Below, piece by piece: positions 16,845 through 26,717 of a DNA stretch of 64,000 nucleotides. The DNA lies in assembly GCF_900155425.1 (NCBI RefSeq), contig NZ_LT700189.1, positions 799,787 through 863,786 on the forward strand, written 5' to 3'. Each line of letters opens with the position of its first letter. The first letter of the stretch is position 1. The notes beneath the pieces were generated by a model that was given only the letters and a program-made list of their open reading frames with translations, was not told the origin of the DNA and searched no databases. Source of the DNA: Parabacteroides massiliensis (GTDB taxonomy: Bacteria > Bacteroidota > Bacteroidia > Bacteroidales > Tannerellaceae). Made by a program: the position numbers and the translations under genes.

Positions 16845-18137
16845 TTACTGCAGACGACGAATACCCACCGCCTTATTATACTGGGCGAGAGACACTTTCT
16901 GCTGATACCAGGTCTGGATCAGGCTGCTATAGGATTGAATCCAGGAAAGCTGGGCGGAAAGGACATCGAGGATCGGAAGTTTTCCCTCGTTATAGCTGAA
17001 CGTGTTCAGGTCGAGGTTCTCTTCGGCTATCTTGCAAGCCTCTTCGGCGACATCGATCTGTTTCGTGTTTTCCGTCAGGCTGGTCCACGAGTTGGCTACT
17101 TCCTGGGAAATCTGGTCACGTGCATAATCCATCGCATATTCCTTACTGCGCAGAATGGCTTTCTGGGAATTCACCTCCTTGAAACGGGCTCCCCAATGAA
17201 ACAAAGGTATCTTCAGGGAGGCAAAGACGGCTGGTGTCCAAAGCTGGTCGGAACCTTTCACGTTCAACATCGGAGTCCCCCATGTCCCCTGGAATCCGAT
17301 CGCCAGCGTCGGGTTGTATTTGGCTTTCGACAAATTGATCTGCCGCTTCTGGTATTCGATATTCAATCGGGAGATCGTGAAGTCCGGGCGGTTCTGCAAA
17401 GCAGCCTCTTCCCCTATGTGCATCGGCAACGGCTGTTCCTTCGTGATGGCATCGGCAATCTCCACCGGTGTCATAGGAGGAACGCCCATCAGCACGTTCA
17501 GGTTCTGCAAGGCGATCTGATAGTCTTTATACGCAGCGCTTTTGTTCAATTCCGCTTCTTTCAGACGCGACTGCACCTGCAGGAGGTCTGTCTTACTGAT
17601 CTGCCCGTCATTGAAACGGGTAGTCAGCACGTTTGCCAATTCCTGCACGATATCGACATACTGGCACATGACATCGTACATGCCTTTGCGGGCTGCCGCA
17701 GACCAGTAGCTCAGGTCGGCGGCATACACGATGTTATCCGTCGTCAGGTCTTCCGCCTCGGAAGCGATCTGTCCCTGTATCTGGGCGGCCTTGTAATTGT
17801 TGTAGATTTGTCCGCCGGCATAGAGAGGCTGGCTTACGGTAGCACCCAGGCTATAGGTGTTGTGATCCATTTCGACTGACATGCCCGGACCGAAATCCAA
17901 ATCGTACTTATTGATACGGTACTGGTAGCTGCCGGAGAAATCGAGAGCCGGGAAGAAAGCGGTCTTGGCCGCCTTGATAGCATGCTGCATCGCAATACGC
18001 TCTTCCGTACTCTGTTTGATCTGGCGGCTATATTCAAGCACCTTCTGCTTGTAGTCCGCAGCCGTGACGGGCTTTTCCTGTGCTCCCACCGATAAAGCCC
18101 CCAACAGCATACAACCGATAATTATTTTATTTCTCAT
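16845..18137 (-). CDS. TolC family outer membrane efflux protein
   Basis: The 430-residue protein has a signal peptide (MRNKIIIGCMLLGALSVGAQ) and two outer-membrane-efflux repeats rich in long helices ('RFNDGQISKTDLLQVQSRLK' and 'EENLDLNTFSYNEGKLPILD'). It ends in 'QKVSLAQYNKAVGIRRLQ'. The trimeric TolC tunnel would form the outer-membrane exit of the adjacent pump. It is the third gene of an operon, 8 bp after the RND gene. Confidence 0.92.
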   Translation of the reverse strand: MRNKIIIGCMLLGALSVGAQEKPVTAADYKQKVLEYSRQIKQSTEERIAMQHAIKAAKTAFFPALDFSGSYQYRINKYDLDFGPGMSVEMDHNTYSLGATVSQPLYAGGQIYNNYKAAQIQGQIASEAEDLTTDNIVYAADLSYWSAAARKGMYDVMCQYVDIVQELANVLTTRFNDGQISKTDLLQVQSRLKEAELNKSAAYKDYQIALQNLNVLMGVPPMTPVEIADAITKEQPLPMHIGEEAALQNRPDFTISRLNIEYQKRQINLSKAKYNPTLAIGFQGTWGTPMLNVKGSDQLWTPAVFASLKIPLFHWGARFKEVNSQKAILRSKEYAMDYARDQISQEVANSWTSLTENTKQIDVAEEACKIAEENLDLNTFSYNEGKLPILDVLSAQLSWIQSYSSLIQTWYQQKVSLAQYNKAVGIRRLQ

Positions 18138-18145
18138 ATTTTATA

Positions 18146-21100
18146 TTATACCGATTTAATCTTAAAGAATATACAATAGGTCACAGGAAGCACGAAGATG
18201 GTCAGGATGGTCGAAACGAACAAACCTCCCATAATCGTCGCTGCCATACCGGCAAACATGGCATCGCCCAACAACGGCAACATACCCAAGATTGTTGTTC
18301 CCGATGCCATCGTCACCGGAACGATACGCGTCTTGGTCGCCTCGATCACCGCATTGACCGGCGACAGGCCACTGCCAAGCTGCAATCCGATTTCGTCCAC
18401 CAGTACGATCGCATTCTTGATATTCATACCGATCAGCCCCAACAGTCCCAACATGGCAAAGAAGTCGAGCGACTTGCCGAACACCAGCAAACCCAATACC
18501 ACACCGATGAAGATCAGAGGCAACATACACATGATCAAGACCGGCTTCCGGTAGTATTTCGGGAACAGGAACAACAGAGTGAGATAGATCAGGCCGAACA
18601 TCAACGGGATATTGGCAGCAATCGCCTTGTTCCCTTTATCCTGTTCGGACTGTTCGCCGAAGTATTGCAGTTTATATCCTTCGGGAACCTGTACCTCCTG
18701 TTGCACCTCCTGCCACAACTGGCTGAAAGCAGCCATCGTATTGGCACCACGTTTCGGTTCGCACTGCATCATCATATAACGCTGGCGATTGTAACGCTTC
18801 ACGACGCTGTACTCATAATCGAGCGAAAAGTCGTCGATCACCTGCTCCACTTTGACAGAACGGCCTTTGGCACTGTAGACCGGCAAGGTCTTGATATCGT
18901 TCAGGTTCATCGAATCCCGGTCGGCATCTTTCAGCAGGATCGGCATAAACACATCTCCCTCGCGATACTCTCCTAAAGGCAGGCCGTTGGTTGCCGAACG
19001 AAGCGAATAGGCCATCTGCTGGCGGGTGATACCCAGGCGAAGACCTTTTTCCTGCGAGTACAACGGCTTCCATACCGGAACCTTGTTTCCCCAGCTGTTG
19101 CGCACTTCCATCACCATGTCGTTCTTGCGGGCGATTTCCTGTGCACGCTGCGTCAACGCCACCAGCGTATCTATATTATCACCGACAAACCCGATTTCAA
19201 TTGCGGCATCGGGCACGGGAGACAAAGCAAACAGGGCCGAGCGGGTCAAAATATCCGGATAGTTGGCGACCATATATTCATAGAACTTGTTTTCTTCGCT
19301 CTGCGCATCTTTCGCGTCCTTGGTCTCGATCAGGACATTGGCGAAGTTCGGTTTCGGTCCGATAGACGAACTTGCCAGGTAATAACGCACCGGCGAGCCT
19401 CCCAACGTGAACGAATAAGACTTGATCTTATCATTATTTTTGAGATACTCTTCTATCTTGATCACATTCCTTTCCACATCATCGATACCATACCCTTCCG
19501 GGAAGATCAGGTCGGCACGGAAATAGGGCTTGTTCATGATCGGGAAAAAGCTCTGCGGCATGATGCTCATGATAAACAGAGACAGGAACAAAGTCGCCAC
19601 AACCGAAGCGAGCGTCAGATAACGACGCTTGATCAGGCGCCCCAGGACCTTTTCAAACTTATGATACAGTTGGGTGTCGTACGGATCTTTGGATTCGCCC
19701 GGTTTCGCCTCTTTCAAGATGAAATTACCGAAAGTCGTCGTTTGCGTCAATGCCAAGATCCAGCTCAGTCCGAGAGACACGGCAAGCACGATGAACAACG
19801 GCTTGACGATTTCGGCCACGGAAGCCGGCGCCAAATACATCGGCAAGAAAGAACAAACAGCGATAAAGGTCGCGCCCAACAATGCCCACTGCGGTTTGGT
19901 GGCCCCGTCGATCAACGCCTGGTAGCGTGACAGGCCGCGCTTGATGCCGACCTGCGCATTGTCGGTCACCACAATCGCGTTGTCCACCAACATACCCATC
20001 GCAATGATGAAAGCGGCAAGAGACGTACGGTTCAGCCCGACACCCCAGATCAGCATGATCAGCAATGTTCCGCCCACCGAGAAAAGCAGCGAACTGCCCA
20101 CCAGCATACCGGCACGCGATCCCATCACAAGGAAGATGATCACAATCACGATGAGCAACGATTCGATCAGGTTCAAGATAAACCCGTTATTCGCTTCGTT
20201 GGCAATCTTGTTTTCCGGATAGATGGTTTTCAGATCCATCCCGATCGGGAAAAGCTGTTCCATCTCTTTCAGATGTTCGGCTACTGCATTGCCGACAGCC
20301 ACGACATCGTCTTTCGCACCCGTGGCCACCCCGATACCGATGGCCCGTTTGCCATCCACACGCATCAGGTTGGAAGGCGGATCCATATAGCCCCGTTCGA
20401 TGGTGGCGATATCGCCCAGGCGCACTTCGCCGCCGCCTTTGGTGACAATCAACTGGTCGCGTATATCTTCTATGCTTTTATAAGTACCTTCGGCACGTAC
20501 ACGAAGCTGGTAGGTCCCGGTCAGGATCTCACCCGTGTTGACCAACAAGTTCTGGGTTTGCAGGACCTGCTGGATCGAATTCGGGTCGATCCCCAGGTTT
20601 GCCAACTTGGGAACAGAGATGCGCACATTCACGACCTGCGTCTGTTCCGCAAACAGATAGACCTTCTGCACACCGCGGATAGGCGTCAGCTCGGTCTTTA
20701 TCTTCTGCGCCCAATCGCGCATATCGTCGTAAGTAAAACCTTCGTCGGCGGTCAGGGCGTAATAGATACCGAACACGTCCCCGAAGTCGTCGCTCACATT
20801 GATGGCGGAAGCTCCGCTCGGAAGGCGGGGTTGTATGTTAGCCACCTTGCGGCGCAATTCGTCCCACTTGACCGGCATATAATCCGGCGCCAAAGTCGGC
20901 TGCAATTCGATGGATATCTTCGACATGCCGAAATAAGATTCAGACTTGATCTGAAAAACATCCGACATGGACTGAATTTCCCGTTCGATAGGTTCCGTTA
21001 TCAATTTTTCCACCTCCAGAGGAGTAGCACCCGGATATTGCGTAACCAAAACGGCCTGCTTGATCACGAAAGGCGAGTCCTCCTTCTTCGGCAATTTAAA

Positions 21101-21187
21101 GAAAGAATATATACCCCCGATCAGCATCACTGCCAAAAAGAAATATATAATCTTCTTATTCTCTAAGGAATATACTGGAAGATTCAT
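18146..21187 (-). CDS. RND efflux transporter permease
   Basis: The 1,013-residue protein is a full-length RND pump with twelve helices and two large periplasmic loops. The proton-relay Asp is in 'AMGMLVDNAIVVTDNAQVG'. 'VTQYPGATPLEVEKLITEPIE' in the first loop and 'LLGLIGMNIKNAIVLVDEIG' near the end are typical. It uses the proton gradient to expel drugs, bile-type detergents or other toxic molecules; the substrate cannot be read. Genes for its adaptor (upstream) and TolC partner (downstream) share the operon. No regulator is adjacent. Confidence 0.95.
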   Translation of the reverse strand: MNLPVYSLENKKIIYFFLAVMLIGGIYSFFKLPKKEDSPFVIKQAVLVTQYPGATPLEVEKLITEPIEREIQSMSDVFQIKSESYFGMSKISIELQPTLAPDYMPVKWDELRRKVANIQPRLPSGASAINVSDDFGDVFGIYYALTADEGFTYDDMRDWAQKIKTELTPIRGVQKVYLFAEQTQVVNVRISVPKLANLGIDPNSIQQVLQTQNLLVNTGEILTGTYQLRVRAEGTYKSIEDIRDQLIVTKGGGEVRLGDIATIERGYMDPPSNLMRVDGKRAIGIGVATGAKDDVVAVGNAVAEHLKEMEQLFPIGMDLKTIYPENKIANEANNGFILNLIESLLIVIVIIFLVMGSRAGMLVGSSLLFSVGGTLLIMLIWGVGLNRTSLAAFIIAMGMLVDNAIVVTDNAQVGIKRGLSRYQALIDGATKPQWALLGATFIAVCSFLPMYLAPASVAEIVKPLFIVLAVSLGLSWILALTQTTTFGNFILKEAKPGESKDPYDTQLYHKFEKVLGRLIKRRYLTLASVVATLFLSLFIMSIMPQSFFPIMNKPYFRADLIFPEGYGIDDVERNVIKIEEYLKNNDKIKSYSFTLGGSPVRYYLASSSIGPKPNFANVLIETKDAKDAQSEENKFYEYMVANYPDILTRSALFALSPVPDAAIEIGFVGDNIDTLVALTQRAQEIARKNDMVMEVRNSWGNKVPVWKPLYSQEKGLRLGITRQQMAYSLRSATNGLPLGEYREGDVFMPILLKDADRDSMNLNDIKTLPVYSAKGRSVKVEQVIDDFSLDYEYSVVKRYNRQRYMMMQCEPKRGANTMAAFSQLWQEVQQEVQVPEGYKLQYFGEQSEQDKGNKAIAANIPLMFGLIYLTLLFLFPKYYRKPVLIMCMLPLIFIGVVLGLLVFGKSLDFFAMLGLLGLIGMNIKNAIVLVDEIGLQLGSGLSPVNAVIEATKTRIVPVTMASGTTILGMLPLLGDAMFAGMAATIMGGLFVSTILTIFVLPVTYCIFFKIKSV

Positions 21188-21198
21188 TGTTTATCGGC

Positions 21199-22248
21199 TT
21201 AATCTGTTAATACTTTTACCTGTTGTCCGTCAACCAGACGGGTAGCTCCGGCCGAAACGACCCGGTCGCCGGCATTCAGTCCACTGGTTATTATGACATT
21301 GTCTTTTCCTACCAGTCCGGCTTCTTCAATCCGGCGACGTTCCACCTTTTGCGATTGAGCGTTATAAACAAAGACAAATTTGTCATTATTCTCCTCACTG
21401 GCCACAATGGCGGAAAGAGGCGCCAGCATCGCTCCCTCGTTAAAGCTCGCGCTCTCGATATGCAGCACCACGCGACAGGAGAATCCGACAGCCACTTTGT
21501 ATTTGTTCAGATTAAATTCGGGATCGTCGATATACAGGAAGACAGGAACTCCGGAACCATCGGGAGACGCTTCCACATATTCCTTCACCTTCGCTTTGAA
21601 GCGGACACCCTTGTAGTTGTCAAACTCCACGTAGATCTGATAAGGTGTCGAGAAATAGGTGATGTTCGTTTCAGGCATCGTATACTGGATCTGTAACTTG
21701 TTCGGGTTGATCAGGCAAACGATCCCCTGACCGGCCTGTACCTTCTGATAGTTCTCCACATATTTCTTCTGGATAAATCCATCGAACGGAGCACGCAGTT
21801 TCGTCTGTTCCAACTGGTTCTGCGCATATTCGAATGCAGCCTTTGCATTGGAATAGGAAGCTTCGGTCGCTTCATATTCCTGCTTCGAGATAGCCTGTTT
21901 GGACAACAGCTTCTTGGCACGTTGCAGCTGTGCTTCGGCTGTTTGATAAGAAGCTTTCTTCGCTTCATATTCCCATTTGAAATCCTGCGGGTCGATCTCT
22001 GCCACGACCTGTCCCGTACGGACTTTCTGTCCTTCATTCACATTCAACGAAATCAGCGGCCCGGACATCTTAAAGGCCAGGTCACTGAACTGGTCCGGCG
22101 AAACGACGCCGCTAAACGACTTCTCCACAAGATTCAACGAGGTCACTTCCGCCAACTTCACCGGACGGGGGCCTTGCTCCTTCACCGGCGGCTGACTACA
22201 CGACATCAATGCTGCCAATACAAAAACGGGGATCAATTTACCATTCAT
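21199..22248 (-). CDS. RND efflux periplasmic adaptor (membrane fusion) lipoprotein
   Basis: From the ATG at 22248 the product begins 'MNGKLIPVFVLAALMSCSQP' with lipobox LMSC, so it is probably a lipoprotein. Barrel-sandwich/biotinyl-lipoyl segments are 'KVRTGQVVAEIDPQDF' and 'KLRAPFDGFIQKKYVENYQK', separated by a helical hairpin (about residues 90-135). It would bridge the RND permease and TolC. It is first in the operon, 11 bp before the permease gene. An alternative start four codons upstream (22260) would lengthen the signal region. Confidence 0.92.
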   Translation of the reverse strand: MNGKLIPVFVLAALMSCSQPPVKEQGPRPVKLAEVTSLNLVEKSFSGVVSPDQFSDLAFKMSGPLISLNVNEGQKVRTGQVVAEIDPQDFKWEYEAKKASYQTAEAQLQRAKKLLSKQAISKQEYEATEASYSNAKAAFEYAQNQLEQTKLRAPFDGFIQKKYVENYQKVQAGQGIVCLINPNKLQIQYTMPETNITYFSTPYQIYVEFDNYKGVRFKAKVKEYVEASPDGSGVPVFLYIDDPEFNLNKYKVAVGFSCRVVLHIESASFNEGAMLAPLSAIVASEENNDKFVFVYNAQSQKVERRRIEEAGLVGKDNVIITSGLNAGDRVVSAGATRLVDGQQVKVLTD

Positions 22249-22383
22249 GATAACTTGCATTTAGTTATTTGTTATTACTATTATATCCTTGCTAATCGTA
22301 TGTCCAGGTTTTCACACCGTGGATATACAACATTCTTTTAAAATCCATTGTTCTGGTTTCTTTCGGATTTCCAGATATATGCA

Positions 22384-23376
22384 TCAAAACGACCAACTGC
22401 TCCAATCGATCGTCGCCTCCATTTCTTTTTCCTGATCGTCGGGGATAGACGGGAAGAAGTCAATGCCGGTCACCTTTTCCACGCTGTCGATAGGTATCAC
22501 CATTGATTTCAGCGAACTGCCTTCATAATCTCTGTTTTCGAAAAGGAACCCGATGCCTTTATAACCTTTCTCCGTATGATAACATAATACTTTATAAAAA
22601 GATTTGGGTATCGCCACCCTGTTCTTCCCTAACCGTTTCATATCGCTTGTGATGACCGGTCCCGTGACGATCAGCAACGAACCGTTGTCCAACGCCCACA
22701 AGCGGCACTGCTCTTCCAGTTCTTTCCAGATGCCCCGGTTCAATTTCGGTTTTTGCGGACAGATATTGCTCAGATAAAAAGATTCGCGCATGGCTTTTGC
22801 AGACCATTTCATATCGCCTGCCGGAGCCAAATGCCCACGATCGTAGCCTGTACGCGTATAGTCTTCGTTCATAGCCGTCGCACCTTTCACCTGCGGGTCG
22901 GGAACGAACTTATTGGAACGTTCCGTCTTTTTGCTTTTGGCCTCCGTCGCCGTCAGTTCGTATGCGACCCAGTTGGCAATACAATAGTCGGAATTATAAG
23001 AGACCGTATATCCCTCATGCTTGATAACCTGCTCCCGGCGTTTTTCTTTCAAACGCGGTATCTCTGTATTTGCAGGGACTTTAAATGTCTTAGTGGAAGA
23101 TTGGGCAGGAACTTTCTTGGCCGGCGTTTTATCCTGCGCCTTCTGATCCGGACCGGCCACAGCCTTTTCAGAAGCAACAACACCCGGTTTCTTTTCCTCT
23201 GAAACCACCGGCTTATGTCCCTCCACCGGAGCAAAGTAATCGTATATAAACAAAAATCCTATAAAACAAGCCACTACGATAAAGGCCCCTATAAACATCC
23301 GCTTCACAGAGGAAAGGACAGACGATGCTTTTCGTCCCTTTTTCCGTGGTTTCCTTGCGCTTTTTCTCTTTGCCAT
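22384..23376 (-). CDS. DNA/RNA non-specific endonuclease, membrane-anchored
   Basis: The 330-residue protein starts with a very basic stretch (MAKRKSARKPRKKGRKASS), then one membrane helix (about residues 31-50). An Ala/Lys/Pro-rich linker leads into a Serratia-type nuclease domain. The active-site motif DRGHLAPAGDMKWS (catalytic His) is present, followed by 'SNICPQKPKLNRGIWKELEE' with the Mg-binding Asn. The domain is therefore predicted to lie outside the inner membrane. It may degrade extracellular nucleic acid for nutrition or limit incoming DNA. No immunity gene or secretion partner is adjacent. Confidence 0.9.
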   Translation of the reverse strand: MAKRKSARKPRKKGRKASSVLSSVKRMFIGAFIVVACFIGFLFIYDYFAPVEGHKPVVSEEKKPGVVASEKAVAGPDQKAQDKTPAKKVPAQSSTKTFKVPANTEIPRLKEKRREQVIKHEGYTVSYNSDYCIANWVAYELTATEAKSKKTERSNKFVPDPQVKGATAMNEDYTRTGYDRGHLAPAGDMKWSAKAMRESFYLSNICPQKPKLNRGIWKELEEQCRLWALDNGSLLIVTGPVITSDMKRLGKNRVAIPKSFYKVLCYHTEKGYKGIGFLFENRDYEGSSLKSMVIPIDSVEKVTGIDFFPSIPDDQEKEMEATIDWSSWSF

Positions 23377-23551
23377 TTCTCTTAATAAAACCTATTCCTA
23401 TTCAAGCGCAAAAATAGACAATATAAAGATGCTATACAACACACCCAAAGGGAATGTATTGGTTTGGATTGTTAGAAAAGAGTGCCACGATTAAAATGAT
23501 AAACAAATCTAATCTATCCGGGTAAACTGACAAAAGACATCATTTATGAAT

Positions 23552-23582
23552 ACTGGGCGGTGTGTCTACTTGTCCGCCCAGT
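23552..23582 (-). terminator. Hairpin terminator after the PNPOx-zinc ribbon gene
   Basis: ACTGGGCGG (23552-23560) pairs perfectly with CCGCCCAGT (23574-23582) around a 13-base loop. It lies 56 bp after the end of the - strand gene at 23638. Confidence 0.65.
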
Positions 23583-23637
23583 TTCATTTTTGATGCCTTC
23601 TTTCTTAATTACAACGGAAGTTCCGAAAATCAGGATT

Positions 23638-24309
23638 TCATTTTTTCCATCGTTTAAGTGTAGGGAAATACTTTTTCATCTCAGCAATCGCCTCTTCTTC
23701 AGTATATCGGGTACCGCAGGCTCCGTTAAATTCATCAAGAAAACGAACGCAATGTTCGATCATGCCTTCCATGGTACAATCCTGAACAAAGGCGCCATCT
23801 TTGTAGCAATAGCAGCAGTAATCCTGACTGGCAGAACCGTCCTGATTGGTTCCAAATAGTTCTGTGCTTTGCATCGGCATACCGCAGCTCTGGCAAAAAA
23901 GATTCAGGTATTTGCCATCTTTTACAAACACGTTGTCGATCCAGTAGGTAGACGATTTGGGTGTAAACTTGAGCACACAATACTGAGGATCATTTACTCC
24001 GCCAGGAATATGGGGAAGCATCCAGTCATCCCAGAGCGATTCTTTTACACGTTGATCGGTCACAATCTCCATTTCACCCGTGTAAACCACACTGTTTTCG
24101 CCCTCTACGATAGAGATTCCGGCCTTTGAGTTCGCCTTAAAGTGAGCTGTTTTTGCCGTGGAAGTCCCGGTTGAAAAATAGATCCCTCCATTCTTGTCTT
24201 TGAGTTTCACCATTGCCACCGGACGGGGATAGCCATTCTCGTCGATAGATGCTACTGTAACCACCTCGGCTGCGGCAACGATCTGTGCCGCTTTTTCTTC
24301 GATGTTCAT
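23638..24309 (-). CDS. PNPOx-like flavin-binding domain fused to a zinc ribbon
   Basis: Residues about 1-135 resemble pyridoxamine-phosphate-oxidase-like split-barrel proteins ('NGYPRPVAMVKLKDKNGGIY', 'STGTSTAKTAHFKANSKAGI'). Residues about 140-205 form a small zinc-binding domain with 'NLFCQSCGMPMQSTELFGTN' and 'DYCCYCYKDGAF', then a 'TMEGMIEHC' helix, resembling the putative zinc-ribbon family PF12674. Split-barrel relatives bind FMN, F420 or haem, and the ribbon could mediate protein contacts. The function of the fusion is unknown. It is a single-gene unit with its own terminator. Confidence 0.8.
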   Translation of the reverse strand: MNIEEKAAQIVAAAEVVTVASIDENGYPRPVAMVKLKDKNGGIYFSTGTSTAKTAHFKANSKAGISIVEGENSVVYTGEMEIVTDQRVKESLWDDWMLPHIPGGVNDPQYCVLKFTPKSSTYWIDNVFVKDGKYLNLFCQSCGMPMQSTELFGTNQDGSASQDYCCYCYKDGAFVQDCTMEGMIEHCVRFLDEFNGACGTRYTEEEAIAEMKKYFPTLKRWKK

Positions 24310-24445
24310 AATTGTTGAATTTTATGTTTTTATTCCGTTTCGGGTACTTCCCAAACGCCTACTTTTTTCAATTGTTGCAATATAGTTAAGTTTGGAGTTG
24401 CTCAGGGGATTTATCATGAAGATTTAAGTGTTATTATGTATACGC

Positions 24446-24474
24446 AAAAAGGAGGGCTGAACACCCTCCTTTTT
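24446..24474 (-). terminator. Intrinsic terminator at the end of the rhamnosidase cluster
   Basis: AAAAAGGAGGG (24446-24456) pairs with CCCTCCTTTTT (24464-24474) around a 7-base loop. On the - strand the stem ends in a T run. It lies 28 bp after the stop of the last rhamnosidase gene. Confidence 0.85.
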
Positions 24475-24501
24475 CACATGATCCAAACCGGAACGATATG
24501 C

Positions 24502-26706
24502 TCATAATACCGGGATGACAAACGAATGCTTGCCGGATTCCAATCGTTCCATCCGGTTTTTCGAGACCGGGACTTCGGCGGTTGTTCCTTCGGGGACGGA
24601 GAGGACGACTTGTATCTTTTTACCCTTCCGTTTCAACGACACCTCGATCTTGCCGAAATGAGTGTCGACCGTCGCGGAGGCATCGGTCAATGTCCCCATT
24701 TGAGGGCAGACCTTGAAGGAACGGAAACCAGGCGAGGTAGGTTCTATTCCGCACACTTTCTGGCTCAGCAACGTAAGCGGTCCGCCGCTCCAGGCATGGT
24801 TGATCGTGCCACCGCCGAAACCGTCCGAACCGATTCCCCACCCTTCGAACAGGGTCGTATATTCGGTGTAGTTCATCATTCGCGTATAGCGCTGTTTGAT
24901 TCTCTCCAAGGCCAACGTCGGCTCATTCATCTGGAACAAGGCTTCGAGCACGTATTTCTCCATATAAGGGCTGGCATGATGTTCCTTCTTCAGGACTTTG
25001 GCCAAGATGGGGTATTTATCGGCGGAAGCCAAGCCGGAAACGACAGCCATTGCCTGCGCACGGTCGTCCGTTTCTCCCTTATAGCCGGGAGAACGATAGT
25101 CGGAACCGGTCCAGAACTTCGTGTCGAAACATTTCTCGATGCTATACATCATGCGGCTGTTCTCCTCGGCATCGGCCGTTTTTCCGAGTTGCAGGGCAAA
25201 AGCCTTCTCAGCTTTCAAGGCCAGGTAATACCAGCAATTAGCCAACACATCCATATCGATGTTCTCTCCCCAGTCGCCCCAGCTCCAATCGCCGCCGCGC
25301 CCGATGACCAGGCCGCTCTTGTCAACTTGCCATACCTCGTGCAGATAGCGGTGCATACGATCGTAAACATCGGCAACGAAACTGCTGTCGCCACTATAAT
25401 AATACTGGGTGTAGAAACCGTACCAGCCCACCGAAGCCAACATTTGCAACGGCAGTTCTTTCCGCCAGTTGCCAGCCGGGACCGGAGCGAAAATCACACC
25501 GTCTTCGCGTTGCCAGTTCATCAGCTCGTGGATGCCTTTCAGCGCCAGTTTATGGCTGGAGGGAGAAAGGGCATAGAAAGCCTCGCCCAATTCGTTCACC
25601 TCGTCGCCCCACCATTGCGCCCGTTCGCGATCCGGACAATCCATATAGCTGTCGCGCATCGTTATATATAAGGTACGGGCCGAACGTTTCCACAGTTCGT
25701 TCATAAACGGATCGTTGCAACTGAAAGAACCTGTAAATTCGGTATCGTAACCGGTCTCCCGGAATTTCACATCCAACACCTTCACGCCTTCCGGCAGGAT
25801 ATACTGCATCTCGTGGCCGTTCATCCAACCGTAGTTTTCATATTCCTGCACGCCGTCGCGCGTGATATATTCGGCACGGACGTTGTATTGGGAACCACCC
25901 TCATAGTTGTCCGTCCGGATATGGATCACCTTGCCGGCAGGAGCTTCGACTTTCAGGTAGGGAGTCACCTGGCTGTTATACGGCAGGCGGCAGTAAAGCG
26001 TATCGCCTGCAGCCGACCGGCGGACATCGACATACGGTTTCAGGCCAGAGTCTTTCCAAAGAGGGATCGGACGTCGGACCAACTTGCCAAAAGGCGCCCC
26101 CTCGGCAGACGAAACGATCTCGGCATTCGGCATGCTGCCTGTGTAGCCGGGCAGGTTCCATCCGGACATTTCCATCCGGGCATCGAACCGGATGTTGCTT
26201 TCCGGCAGACGGAAATTGGGATGGGGCGCTTCCGTACTCTGATAGGCATCATATACGATGCATTGCCAACTTTTGTCGGAAACGATTTCTATTCCGGGAG
26301 CCGTAGCTTCAAACAGCAAAGCAGCCAGGCCGCTGTTCATGTGGCTGAATCCGCTCTTGCCGAAATGCCAGACCAGCACGGCAATCGTATTCTCGCCGTT
26401 TTGCAGATAGGGTGCGATCTCGACCGGATCGTAATAAGTGCCGTATGGAGAAGGTCCTCGTTTCAATCCCCCCTCGAAGACGACCAGACGGCCGTTTATC
26501 CACAGCCAGTATTTGCTGTCGGCAGCAATGCGGGCGGTTAATGTTTGCGGAACCTTGTCTATACGGACGGTTTTGCGGAAAGCCAGCCAAGTATTCGTCG
26601 TACTCTGGCAACGTTCCGTATTGATCCAATGTGCCTTCCAGCCGGATTCGGCTCGGCCGGAGGCGAAGCATCCGATCAACAGTAGCAATAGGAAATAATG
26701 CTTCAT
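24502..26706 (-). CDS. Alpha-L-rhamnosidase, GH78-type lipoprotein
   Basis: The 734-residue protein has a signal region with a possible lipobox (LLLIGC near residue 13), an N-terminal beta-sandwich ('VPQTLTARIAADSKYWLWIN') and a six-hairpin catalytic core. A GH78-like acidic region is 'DCPDRERAQWWGDEVNELGE', which should hold the general acid. The C-terminal sandwich ends the protein. It removes terminal alpha-L-rhamnose from glycans or plant glycosides at the cell surface or in the periplasm. It is last in a run of three rhamnosidase genes, 11 bp after the previous one, downstream of the rhamnose catabolic genes. Confidence 0.88.
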   Translation of the reverse strand: MKHYFLLLLLIGCFASGRAESGWKAHWINTERCQSTTNTWLAFRKTVRIDKVPQTLTARIAADSKYWLWINGRLVVFEGGLKRGPSPYGTYYDPVEIAPYLQNGENTIAVLVWHFGKSGFSHMNSGLAALLFEATAPGIEIVSDKSWQCIVYDAYQSTEAPHPNFRLPESNIRFDARMEMSGWNLPGYTGSMPNAEIVSSAEGAPFGKLVRRPIPLWKDSGLKPYVDVRRSAAGDTLYCRLPYNSQVTPYLKVEAPAGKVIHIRTDNYEGGSQYNVRAEYITRDGVQEYENYGWMNGHEMQYILPEGVKVLDVKFRETGYDTEFTGSFSCNDPFMNELWKRSARTLYITMRDSYMDCPDRERAQWWGDEVNELGEAFYALSPSSHKLALKGIHELMNWQREDGVIFAPVPAGNWRKELPLQMLASVGWYGFYTQYYYSGDSSFVADVYDRMHRYLHEVWQVDKSGLVIGRGGDWSWGDWGENIDMDVLANCWYYLALKAEKAFALQLGKTADAEENSRMMYSIEKCFDTKFWTGSDYRSPGYKGETDDRAQAMAVVSGLASADKYPILAKVLKKEHHASPYMEKYVLEALFQMNEPTLALERIKQRYTRMMNYTEYTTLFEGWGIGSDGFGGGTINHAWSGGPLTLLSQKVCGIEPTSPGFRSFKVCPQMGTLTDASATVDTHFGKIEVSLKRKGKKIQVVLSVPEGTTAEVPVSKNRMERLESGKHSFVIPVL

Positions 26707-26717
26707 GGTATTCTCGT

